DNA from: Cephalopachus bancanus
Taxonomy: Eukaryota; Chordata; Mammalia; Primates; Tarsiidae
Assembly (NCBI GenBank): GCA_027257055.1
Contig: JAPVLO010000039.1
Coordinates: forward strand, 7,842,501-7,906,500
Length of the DNA stretch: 64,000 nucleotides
Reading direction: 5' to 3'
Under the pieces are notes generated by a model. That model was given only the letters and a program-made list of their open reading frames with translations, did no database searches and was not told the origin of the DNA. A program made the translations under genes and the position numbers. Positions 48,324 to 58,589 of the stretch are shown piece by piece (within the stretch, counting starts at the first letter, position 1; the number at the start of each line of letters is the position of its first letter).

Positions 48324-49287
48324 CTAGAGAAGAAGTCAACTTATCGTTAATCATTTAGGTGAACTGACTTCCTTTTCTAGAAGGTAAATATTTAGGTAAA
48401 TTAGACACCCCCAACAGTTTATTTGTTGTATCAAATTTTTAACAGTGCCTGGAGAAGTTAAGCAACTGGCTCTTGGATTCACTACCAATCAATTGCATTT
48501 CAGCCTACAACCCGTGGTCCCAAGAATGGAGCTATAAAAGATGCCTCATCTCCAGGTTCCTGGTGCACCAGGGAAACCATCATGTCAGCACTCAGTGTCC
48601 CCGTAGGTAGAGGCCTGGAGAAATACTAGAATTAGCATCTACCAATTTCCCCACATCCCAAGAAGGGCAAGTGTGGCAGCCTTTGTAGAAGTCTCAATTG
48701 AGTACCTGTGCAATTCCAACAAGATCAGTTACACCAAGCGTGTGGGTGGGGTCACCAGGCAGACTGCAGGAGAACTGAATCAGGCATGAGAAACTTAGCT
48801 TTGTAAGAAACACTCAGTCATCATGGGAGAGAGTGATTCTGATAACTTCATGGGGTTGTCAACGAAAGGTGTACCCCCCTCCCAGTTCCCTGAGGTCTCA
48901 AAGAGCTTCAGGGCCATCCTGATAGTGCAGCTCAATGGGAAAGGAGGCAGTGTGAGAACTCTAGCATGTTGAAAGTTGTATCCTGTGGGAGGATGCGGAG
49001 CCTGACGTTTGTGTGGGCACATTTAAGACATCTGCAGGGACTCTTGGAAAGACTTTGCATGGGACTGATGCTGCCACCCCCAGCTCACTGCATTAGCAAT
49101 AGGGCAAGAGTCAGAGAAACTGAGTCATTGTTAATTATGCTCCATTGGCAACCACAAGCTGATAGGTTTGAGATGAACCCAGGTTGGAAATTTCCTGGAG
49201 TTTGAGATTTCAATCAGGACACCAAGAGGAGTAGAAACATTGAGGACTAAAAAAAAGTCTAACATCAGCCGATGTAACAGCAGAACT
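48324..49287. other. Intron between transmembrane and linker exons
   Basis: No repeat or further exon identified. A minus-strand frame at 49022-48795 looks fortuitous. Confidence 0.45.
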
Positions 49288-49457
49288 CAGCAGGGCAAAG
49301 AAGTACCAAGGCTTCGGTGTCACATACTCCCCTGGGAAGACGAACTCCACATACCAGGCTATTAAGCAGTATAAGAAAGAGTCCAGCAGAAGCATCAGCA
49401 GCACCTGAGTAAAGTTAAACTCTCCGCTTACACTGCCCATATTCTTCCACTGGATGC
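49288..49457 (-). pseudogene. ABCA-type transporter exon: transmembrane segment
   Basis: Minus strand after an acceptor (ACAGGCACAG, about 49467-49458). It encodes GIQWKNM, then FTQVLLMLLLDSFLYCLIAW, then YVEFVFPGEYVTPKPWYFFA. This is the last transmembrane helix and extracellular turn before NBD1 of an ABCA3-type transporter. Homology stops after ALL at about 49288. I see no clear donor or the usual PSYWCG continuation, so the 3' end of this exon is uncertain or damaged. Confidence 0.8.
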
Positions 49458-49511
49458 CTGTGCCTGTTAAAATGGAAGGAAATCAGTCACTGCATCAAAG
49501 ACATAGAAGAA

Positions 49512-50008
49512 GCTGGATGCGGTGGCACATGCTTGTAGTCCCAGCTACTCAGGAGGCTGAGGCAGGAGAATCACTTGAGCTCAGGAGTTCAAGACTTAGT
49601 GCATAATAATCACATCTGTGGCGGGGCTCAGTGGCTGAGCCTGCAATCCTGCGCCTTGGGAGGCTGAGGTGAGTGGATTGCCTGAGCCCGCGGTTTCGAG
49701 ACCCGCCTGGGCAACTTGGTGAGACCTCATCTCTACAATAAATCAAAAAAATTAGCTGGGTGTGGTAGCGTGTGCCTGTAGTTCCAGCTACTTGGAAGGC
49801 TGAGGTGGAAGGATTGCTGGAGCCCAGCAGATTGAGGCTGCAGTGGCCAGGAGTGGCCACTGTACTCCAGTCTGGGCGAGAGAGTGAGACTCCAACTCTA
49901 ATCATCATCATCATCATCATCATCATCACATCTGTGAATAGCCACTGCACTACAACCTGGGCAACATAGCAAGACCCTGTCTCTAAAAAAAAAAAAAAAA
50001 AAAAAAAA
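49512..50008 (+). mobile_element. Alu inserted into an older Alu
   Basis: The outer AluJ-like piece is at 49512-49600 and about 49938-50008. The inner strepsirrhine Alu (49621-49898) has TAATCACATCTGTG on one side and ATCATCACATCTGTG on the other. Its poly-A tail has become a (CAT)n microsatellite at 49899-49927. Confidence 0.85.
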
Positions 50009-50169
50009 GAGAGAGAGAGAAGAGTTATCAGAACTTTTCAAACAGTCAGAAAGTCAGGGACCAGGTCAATGACAAGACTGGACTGTTTGTGTCTGGGGTA
50101 TTATGGGACCAGTGCTAGGCATAGGAAAGAAGACAGCTAGAGAAGTTTCTCCTATAAGATAAAATATTT

Positions 50170-50455
50170 GCCGGGCTTGGTGGCTCAGCCTGTAATCCCG
50201 CGCCTTTGGGAGACTGAGATGAGTGGATTGCCTGAGCCCACAGGTTCGAGACCCGCCTGGGCAGGCGAGACCTCATCTCTACAATAAATCAAAAAATTAA
50301 CCAGGCGTGGTAGCGCCTGTAATTCCGGCTACTTGGAAGGCTGAGGCGGAAGGATCACCGGAGCCCAGCAGGCCGAGGCTGCGGTGGCCGGGAGCGGCCA
50401 CTGCACTCCAGTCTGGGCGACAGAGTGAGACTCCAACTCAAAAAAAAAAAAAAAT
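50170..50455 (+). mobile_element. Young-looking strepsirrhine Alu
   Basis: Target-site duplication AGATAAAATATTT. Intact GGTTCGAGACCCGCCTGGGC and few CpG losses. Confidence 0.93.
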
Positions 50456-51324
50456 GAAAGATAAAATATTTTTATTATTGCCAAAGGGTGCTAGTACTTT
50501 CATTGGCAACAAGAAGTGATAAATTTGGTAATCCAAGGCACACCTCTATACTTTTGCACATGCTACTGGAATATCTTCCTACCTCCTCCCAGCCCCAGCT
50601 TCTTTGCTTGGCTAATTCTTACTTCAAAGATCAGTCCAGATAGCTGTTTACCCAAGAAGCATGTGTACCCACTCTCCTTGTCTTCAAACTTTAACATGTT
50701 TACTATTCACTTGGGGAGTTTGTTAATATGCAGATTCTGACGAAGTATGTCCAGGTGGGCCTAGGATTCAGCATTTCTAACAAGATCTCCAGGAGTGTTG
50801 ATGCTGCTGGACTGCCGGTCACACGGTGACCTTGAAGTCCCCTGCAGGGATTGAATTTCTCTGATTTGTATCTGTTTGTGTGCTCACCAAGAGCTTTGCC
50901 TTTCACTCCATCTTTTCAGTTACAAGCAGATCTTACACATCTCAGGACTGATTCCAAAGCTTCAGCAAATATTAAGCATACTTAATTTACAAAGGCCAAG
51001 TACATCCTCATCTAATACAAATCTGCAATGTTCAAATGGAAGAAAAAGACAAAGCTCCTTTTCCATCTCAGTAGATATTTGTCAGTTAACTTTATTTTCA
51101 CATAGAAAAGTGCATAATTTAACAAACAATTACAAGGGAAATGCCTGTGAAAAACTACTACCCAAAATCAATCACTCTTAAAATCCCATATGTGCATACA
51201 CTATAGTAACCTTACCCCTATGTTGATTTTTTTATTTTAAAGATGTGTTGATTATTTTAATTCAGGATTAGGTATACAGGTATATGTTGATGTTTACAAT
51301 TGGGTTTTGCCTTTTGTTTGTTTT
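50456..51324. other. Unassigned, L1-like at the right end
   Basis: 50456-51230 has no recognised feature. 51230-51310 (AGGATTAGGTATACAGGTAT) resembles an L1 3' end in antisense. Confidence 0.4.
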
Positions 51325-51627
51325 TTTGAGAAAGAGTCTCATTTTGTAGTGCAGTGACATGATCAGTTTATTGCAGCCTCAAACTCCTGGGCTCAGACAA
51401 TCTTCCTGCCTCAGCCTCCCTAGTAGCTGGGACTACACCATGCCTGGTTTTGTGTTTTATATATATATATTTTTTAAATTTTTTTATTTTTTTTACTTTT
51501 TGGGGGTAGAGATAGGGTTTTGCTATGTTGCCTAGGCTAGTCTCAAACTCTTGGCCTCAAGGGATCCTCCTCTTCGGCTTCCCAAAATGCTGGGATTACA
51601 GGTATGAACTACCTCACTTGGCCTGGA
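51325..51627 (-). mobile_element. AluJ
   Basis: Generic old Alu in antisense with a T-rich linker (51470-51500). Confidence 0.85.
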
Positions 51628-51866
51628 TTTTGCCTTTTAATCCAATCTGACAGTTGCTTTTTAATTGGCATGCTTAGATCATTCACATTTAATGTGATTA
51701 TTGATTATCTGGATTAAAATCTATCATTTTGCCAACTCTTTTCTATTCCAAACTGTTCCTTTTTTCTTTTTTTCTTCTTTTTATATCTTTTCTTGCAACC
51801 AATGAAGAATTTCTTGAATTCAATTTTACCTCCACTATTGAATTATTATTTATACTGCTTTTAAAA
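51628..51866 (-). mobile_element. Old L1 antisense, left of the provirus
   Basis: TTAGATCATTCACATTTAAT is a typical antisense L1 ORF2 block. Related sequence reappears right of the provirus at 62492-63000, so the provirus and its Alus probably entered an L1. Confidence 0.65.
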
Positions 51867-51871
51867 ATTTA

Positions 51872-52166
51872 GGCTGGGCACGGTGGTTCAAGCCTGTAAT
51901 CCCAGCACTTTGGGAGGCTGAGGTAAGAGAATTGCCTGAGTCCAGGGGTTTGAGACCAGCCTGGGGAACTTGGTGAGATCTTGTCTCTACAGTAAATCAA
52001 AAAAATTAGCCAGGCATGGTGGTGCATGCCTGTAGTTCCAGCTACTTGGAAGGCTGAGGCAGAAGGATCACCGGAGCCCAGCAGCTCAAGACTGCAGTGG
52101 CCGGGAGCATCCCACTGCACTCCAGTCTGGGTGACAAAGTGAGACTCCAACTCAAAAAAGAAAGAA
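51872..52166 (+). mobile_element. Alu abutting the inverted LTR
   Basis: Complete plus-strand Alu. Its A/GAAA tail runs straight into the inverted LTR, whose outermost 20 bases or so are missing. Confidence 0.9.
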
Positions 52167-52664
52167 AGAAATCAGACAACCAGCACAATTAAAGGTCAAA
52201 TTAATAAGTATGCCCTTTACTAAAGCCAGCGGTCGAGAGGGGTCTTGAACCTCCTAGACTCTCGATGACCAATGAAATTTGCGGGGAGTCTTTATAGGCA
52301 AAAGCAGTTGGAAAACTGAGTCATTACCAGAGATAAACACATGAAACACATGTTCTGGGGTTTGACACATAGTACACTTAGATAAGGGCCACACAGTATA
52401 CTCATATAAAGGAGCACATAGTATACTCAAATAAGGGGAAACCGTTAGAGCATGGGGTGGGGTGCAGGGCTATGAGGGTTGTTTATGAGCATTATTTTAA
52501 AATTCTTGCATCAGCCACACAGAAGTTTAATAACAAGTTAACAACATGGAGACAAGCCACAAAATGGAGTTTTACATTTTAAATACAAACTTAGGTTTTA
52601 TCCAATACACTGCAAACATTTTAAATATTTCACAAAATACAGCAAAAACACTTTAAATACTTCA
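52167..52664 (-). mobile_element. LTR of the provirus family, inverted
   Basis: Read on the minus strand this is the same LTR as 61850-62388. It has TGAAGTATTTAAAGTG at its U3 start (52664), the AAGTATAC-type repeats in U3, the TATAAAG of the promoter and the U5 block. The last bases of U5 are lost at the Alu border. For a normal provirus the LTR before gag should point the same way as the 3' LTR. This one points the opposite way. Confidence 0.88.
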
Positions 52665-52940
52665 CAGTGCTGTTAGCACTCAACGAGAAAACCGCAGCAA
52701 AAAAGAGGCAAGGAAACAATTGGCGGGGTCACAGACTCCAGGAGCTCCCTCCAAAAACAGCACACTTTAACCCAAAACACCTAGTACTGTCCCAAGTTAA
52801 AAATTGCCTGCCTAATCTATCTTGTCTCCTCTCAAACTAACTCTGGTCTGTTAACACTCCTGTCCATTGTGGCACAAAGGTTGTCAGTTTCTCCAGCTTG
52901 TTAAGTAAAGGTTGTTAGTCTCCTATCTAAGAGCACGGGG
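52665..52940 (+). other. Putative provirus leader
   Basis: Non-coding sequence between the inverted LTR and gag. TGGCGGGGTCACAGACTCC at 52721 has the TGG start of a retroviral primer-binding site, but I cannot match it to a tRNA. It is 57 bases, not a few, from the LTR. Confidence 0.35.
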
Positions 52941-54574
52941 TTGAAGATTTCTAAGGCTCAAGGTCAGGCACAGGTTAAGATGCTTAGTCCTCTGGATTGC
53001 ATGATAAAACACTTTTCTGTGGGATTTAGTGAGGACTACAGTGTCTGCCTTTCAAAAGGCAGACTCTGCACTCTTTGTGAGATTGATTGGCCTGCATTCA
53101 AGGTTGGATGGCCTGCTACTGGGTCACTTGATGTTAATGTCACCCATTCTGTTTGGAAGGTCGTTAGAGGAACACCTAATGAGTTTCCCTATATAGATCA
53201 GTGGCTAAGCCTGGTTCAAAATCCACCCCCCATGGTTAAAGGCATGTTCTCTTGGGACTCCCAGTCTTGTCCTTGTCTCTAAGGCTATTAATGGACCCAG
53301 TCGCCTAAACCCTCATGTTATTACAGACCCTCTCCACCTAAGCCACCTCTCCATAAAGCAGAAATTGCATCATACCTGTTAACTGTAACCCCTACTTCTT
53401 GTGAATTATATCCTGTTTTGCCCCTCTACTGAGGATCCTCTTGAGGATCCAGTTAACTCTAACCCTCCACCATATAATCCTCAGGCTTCTTTGTCTGTTG
53501 TTACTTCCACCACCTCTCCTTGCCCGGCGGTCCCAGCTGCACCTGAGGCTGCAGCTGCCTCTAGTTCCACCTCCTCTCTGTCCTCTCCACCTCTGGCTGC
53601 CCGTCTCTGATCTCAGATCAATCCAGCCCCTCTCCTTCCCCTCCGGGAATTTCCTCCTCCACAGGGGAAAGAGCAACCTTTTCTAGTATATACTCCTTTT
53701 TCTACTTCGGATTTGTATAACTAGAATAGCAAAACCCGGTGTTTTCAGACAAACTCCAGGCTCTGGTGTCTCTAATGAATTCAATCACGCACACTCATCG
53801 TCCCACATGGGACGATTGCTAGCAGCTCCTTTTAACTTTGTTTACAGCAGAGGAATGGGAGTGAATTCAAACTGAGGCTAGAAAGTCCGTTCTAGCCTCA
53901 GATAATCAGGAAGAAAGTCAGCAAATGTTAAATGATATTTTTCCCTCTTTTCGCCCAGATTGGGACCCTAATATCTCAGTCGGGTCCAAGTCATTAGAAA
54001 CCTATCACCAAACTCTATTAGCAGGAATAAGGGGAGCAGCCTGAAAACCTATCAACCTATCTAAATCTACTGAGATTCTCCAGGAGTCTAAGGAATCTTC
54101 AAGGGCATTTCTTGAACGCCTTCGAGAAGCTTTCTGTACCTATACCCCCTTCGATCCCTCGGCTCCTGAGAATGCTCGAGCTATTAATTTAGCATTTGTT
54201 ACACAGGCAGCTCTAGACATCTGGAAAAAGTTACAGAAACTTGAGGGTTTTGCAGGTATGAATATCTCCCAGTTACTGGAAGTAGCTCGAAAGGTTTTTG
54301 ACAACTGGAATGCTGAAAAACAAAAATTAGGAACAAAAGAGGCAGATACAGCACCCAAGAGCCAGGCACAAATATTGGTAACTGCCCTCCAAACTTCCCA
54401 TCCTGGCTGGAGGCTGCCACACCTGAAAAAGGGAGAAAACAGAAAGGACATTCCCCACTAGCTAAAAATCAATGCACCTATTGCAAAGAGTTTGGACACT
54501 GGGCAAAAAACTCCAAAACTCCAAAAACAGAAATAAGTAAGCCAGTTCTGGTTTTGCCTGCTGCTAAGAAAAAC
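52941..54574 (+). pseudogene. Endogenous gammaretrovirus-like gag, disrupted
   Basis: Matrix-like frame at 52941-53282 (EIDWPAFKVGWPATGSLDV, FPYIDQWLSLVQ), ended by a stop. Then comes a proline-rich segment with a PPPY late-domain motif at 53464-53475. The capsid (about 53830-54300) has blocks such as AFLERLREAFCTYTPFDPSA and KKLQKLEGFAGMNISQLLE. Then comes a nucleocapsid zinc knuckle at 54473-54514. The knuckle reads C-x2-C-x4-H-x4-S: the last cysteine is serine (TCC at 54512). Several stops and frame changes interrupt the gene. Such proteins build the viral core. This copy is non-functional. Confidence 0.9.
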
Positions 54575-54577
54575 TGA
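54575..54577 (+). other. In-frame TGA between nucleocapsid and protease
   Basis: The nucleocapsid frame runs uninterrupted to TGA and continues in the same frame into the protease. Gammaretroviruses place a read-through stop (usually TAG) here. The following bases AGGAGCCAGGGC resemble the context used there. No read-through is proven. Confidence 0.6.
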
Positions 54578-54960
54578 AGGAGCCAGGGCTCTTTTTCTTT
54601 AGGCCCCCAGAAGCCCATGGTTACTGCAACTGTAGGGGGCCACCCAGTTCAACTTTTAGTGGATACTGGGGCAAAGCTTTCAATCTTAACCTCACCATTA
54701 GGACCTATGTCCAAAGAACAAATTTCTATTCAGGGGACAACAGGTGCAAGTGCAAACTGCAAGTTCGCTTCCAATCGAACTGTTGAGTTAGGACAAAAGC
54801 AAGTTACCCACTCGTTCCTCGTAGCCCCTGACCGCCTATACTCCCTTATGGGCTGGAATCTACTTCGAAAATTAAAAGCAACTATTGTGTTTTCACCTGA
54901 AAAAACTGAAATGTTTGTCCCAACTGCTTACCAAATGCTTTTAACTGTCCCACTTTCTTT
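54578..54960 (+). pseudogene. Retroviral protease, interrupted by an Alu
   Basis: An aspartic protease with the active-site block LLVDTGAKLSIL (Asp at 54662-54664). Downstream are LVAPDRLYSLMGWNLLRKL and then the Alu insertion at 54961. The protease end and reverse transcriptase start lie behind the Alu. It would mature Gag-Pol in a live virus. Here it is cut off from pol by the Alu. Confidence 0.88.
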
Positions 54961-55253
54961 CTTTTTTTTTTTTTTGAGTTGGGGTCTCACTCTGTCGCCC
55001 AGACTGGAGTGCAGTGGCCGCTCCCGGCCACCGCAGCCTCGACCTGCTGGGCTCCGGCGATCCTTCCGCCTCAGCCTTCCGAGTAGCTGGAACTACAGGC
55101 GCGCGCTACCACGCCCAGCTAATTTTTTGATTTATTATAGAGATGAGGTCTCACCAAGTTGCCCAGGCGGGTCTTGAACCCTCAGGCTCAGGCAATTCAC
55201 TCACCTCGGCCTCCCAAAGCGCGGGATGACAGGCTGAGCCACCGAGCCCGGCC
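54961..55253 (-). mobile_element. Alu inserted in the provirus pol
   Basis: Strepsirrhine Alu on the minus strand. AACTGTCCCACTTTC before and AACTGCCCCATTTTC after form the target-site duplication. It is younger than the provirus. Confidence 0.93.
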
Positions 55254-56435
55254 AACTGCCCCATTTTCTAAAGAATACCTCCTAACTTCTTCTAATCTTT
55301 ACACTGACAATATCTCATCAAGCTTGCTCCTACAGTTACAGCAAGAGTTCCCTTCGGTCCTGGCAGAAACAAACCCACGGCTAGCGAAACATCATCCTCC
55401 AGTTGTGGGGAGTCTGCTGGCTTCAGCCACCCCTATACGGGTTTGACAATACCCTGTGAGTATGCAAGCCCAGAGAGGAATTGCTCCTTACGTGAAAAGA
55501 CTCATAGCTGCAGATATTTTGACACTTTGTAAATCTGCTTGGAACACCCCATTTTTGCCAGTTAAAAAGCCAAGAACCTCTGACTATAGGCCCATATAGG
55601 ACTTAAGGGAGGTCAGCAAGTGGGTTGAGACAATTCATCCTGCTGTTCCTAATCTGTATTCCTTGCTCAGTCTACTTCCTCCTCAACGTCAAATATACAC
55701 TGTGTTAAATTTAAAGGATGCTTTCTTTTTTATTACCTTGTCTCCTATAAGTTAACCCATCTTTGCCTTTGAATAAACAAATCTGAATTCAGGGGACAGC
55801 AGCCAGCTAACTTGGACCACGCTGCCACAAGTTTTCAAAAACTCCCCAAGGATGTTTGGGGAAGACTTGCAGCAGGACTTAACAAGTTTTCATGTTGCTC
55901 ACCCTGAATGTACTTTACTGCAGTATGTAGATAACATTTTGCTCACAGCAGCAGACTTGGACACTTGTCTAAAGGGCACCAAGGCTTCGTTACAGCTCCT
56001 CTAGGACCTAGGTTACTGGGGGTCAGCTAAGAAGGCACAACTCTGCTCGGCTAAAGTCTCCTATCTGGGATATCGGCTAAAGAAGGGTAAGCGAGCCCTG
56101 TCCACAGCTCGGAAGGAGGCCATCCTCCGAATCCCCAGCCCAACTTCAAAGCAGCAATACAAGAATTTCTGGGGGCAGTGGGATATTGGTGGCTGTAGAT
56201 CCCGGGTTTTGCCGAAATTGCCAAGCTACTCTATAGTGCCACTGTGGGTGCAGGAAACCAGCCCCTAGTATGGACTGATACTGAAGAACAAGCATTCCAG
56301 CAGTTAAAAACGGCTCTTGCACAGGCCCCAGCTTTGGCTCTTCCACACGTTACTAAGCCCTTCCACCTGTTCATTCATGAACAACAGAAAATTGCCAAGG
56401 GGGTTCTCACTCAAACCCTGGGACCCTGGAGATGA
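55254..56435 (+). pseudogene. Retroviral reverse transcriptase, disrupted
   Basis: Stops and frame changes divide it. The fingers and palm are recognisable (AWNTPFLPVKKPRTSDYRPI, then [20 protein letters not shown]). A block around 55740-55860 is scrambled relative to what is expected. The catalytic box at 55924-55935 reads YVDN instead of YVDD, so one of the two metal-binding aspartates is lost. The connection domain follows (TDTEEQAFQQLKTALAQAPA). Confidence 0.88.
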
Positions 56436-57236
56436 CCATAGCCTATTTGTCAAAAAGACTGGATCCAGTGGCCTCCAGCTGACCCTCTTGTTTGCTGGCT
56501 ACTGCGGCTACGGCTATGCTGGTCAAGGAAGCAGACGAACTAACTTTGGTCAGAACTTGGTCCTGATAGCCCCCCATGCTGTCAAGACTCGGCCGGGGAG
56601 CCTCTGGACGCTGGACGTCAAATGACTGTGTCACTCAATATCAGAGCCTCCTGCTTGATCAGCCCAGACTGACTTTCTCTTCCACTCGGAGCCTTAACCC
56701 AGCAAACCTACTGCCAGATGACAACTCAGGAATGCCAGGACATAACCGTGAGGACCTATCGGACATCTCTCAAGCCAGTCACCCCGATCTCCAAGACACT
56801 CCTTTAAGCCAAGCTGATGTAAACCTATTCACAGATGGCAGCAGTCTGTTAATACATGGAGTCCGGAAGGCTGCAGCAGCAGTAACCACGGCCCACAAAG
56901 TACTCTGGTCACAATCCCTGCCAAATGAAGCATCTGCACAAAAGGCTGAATTGCATTAACTCAGGCTCTGCGCTGCGGTAAAGGAAAACGGGTAAACATT
57001 TTCACCGACAGCCAATATGTTTTTACTACTCTCCATGTTCCTGCTACGATTTATGAAAAACGGGGACTCCTCACTACAGAGGATAAGACTATAAAAAACA
57101 AGGAGAAAATCTTAGCCCTTCTAAAGACTATATGGCTTCCCAAGGAGGTGGCTGTCATTCATTGCAGAGGGCACCAAACCTCGGACACTCCGGTAGCAGT
57201 TGGTGGACCAAGCAGCCCGAGAGGCAACAAAGCTTC
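56436..57236 (+). pseudogene. Retroviral RNase H, disrupted
   Basis: The frame at 56576-56959 carries VNLFTDGSSLLIHGVRKAAA (first catalytic Asp) and SAQKAELH (catalytic Glu). After a stop the helix block FTDSQYVF follows at about 57002. RNase H removes the RNA strand during reverse transcription. This copy is broken. Confidence 0.82.
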
Positions 57237-58560
57237 CAGTTGAGCCCCTAAATGTTCCATTAACTAAAACTTTTCCAGTTCTACCTCTCCCCCCACAGCC
57301 TGCCTATACCCAGGAAAAAGAGAGAAAAGCGAACTTGGCAGGAGCTCATAAGGAACACATGGAATGATGGGTTAAGGACTCTGAGGTTGTTGTACCTGCT
57401 GCCCTAACGCACACCCTGGTAAAACAATTACATCCTGTCACTCATCTAGGAGGTGCCAAAATAATGAAATTGCTAAGTCGTCATTATTATATCAATAACT
57501 TAAAAGGCCTGGCTACCTCGACAACTGAAGCATGCCTTGCTTGTGCCCAAGTTAATGCAAAACAAGGCCCTAGAATTTCTCATAGTATTAGAGCCCGGAG
57601 ATTAAACCCAGGAGAAAAATGGAAAATAAACTTTACTAGGTAAAACTCCACATGTAGGGTACAAATATTTACAGTATTTGTAAATACTTTTTCTGGATGG
57701 ACAGAGACTTTTGCCAAAAAAATAAAACTGCATTTACTATTACAAATTTTTTATTAAATAAAATCATTCCTAGGTTTGGGCTCCCTCCCCCTTTCAATTG
57801 GCTCTGATAATGGTCCTGCCTTTACTTCATCCATAGTTCAGCTGGTTAGAAAACTCTAAATATCAATTGGAAATTACATTGTGCTTACCGACCACAAAGC
57901 TCTGGACAGGTCAAATACATGAATTGGACCTTAAAATCAACTCTGACTAAATTAATAATAAAAGCTGGTGAGAAATGGATAACTCTCTTGCTTCTGGCCC
58001 CTTTTTGGGTCCGGTACACCCCATATCAAGCTAAGTTTACTCCTTATAAAATCATGTTTGGGAAACCCCCTCCTTTTTTGCCCCAATTATGGGACCCCAT
58101 CCTTAAAAAAATAACCAACCAGTCCCTGTTCAAGAATCTTCAGTCCCTCCAACACGTCCAGTCCACTGACCACTCTGAGGTCTGTGTTGTCCTGCCAACT
58201 CCGTCCTCCACTCCTTGTCATCTCTTCCAGTCTGGGGACGTAGTATTTGTCAAGAAGTTCCAGAAGGAAGGCCTGACCCCCACCTGGAAGGCACCCTGTC
58301 AAGGTAGTCAGGTCTTTTAAGTTATTGATCTAATAATACCCCAACAACACTCAAGATTATAAAATACTGACCTGGATTCATCACTCGTGGGTAAAAAGGG
58401 CTAAAGAAACTGACAGTGTTCCTCCAACTTGCCCAACTGACTGGACTATAGCCAGAAATTCTGACAATCCTCTCAAGGTCACCTTTCGACTCCCATGCAC
58501 TTAACATCCACTAAAGCAGTCGCCTGGGAGCCCCGTCGGACTTGTCGTTCTGCTTCAGCA
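57237..58560 (+). pseudogene. Retroviral integrase, disrupted
   Basis: The HHCC zinc region is at about 57430-57560 (HPVTHLGGAKIMKLLSRHYY, then ACLACAQVNA). The catalytic core follows with a second acidic block SDNGPAF at about 57803. The C-terminal domain is in the open frame 57919-58320 (RYTPYQAKFTPYKIMFGKPP, SGDVVFVKKFQKEGLTPTWK). Stops at several points separate the pieces. Confidence 0.87.
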
Positions 58561-58589
58561 TGGACTGACCAACCTACGCTCAGCTAAAC

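Noticed and set aside
48795..49022. Possible extra ABCA exon on the minus strand
   Set aside because: No match to the family and no convincing splice sites in frame.
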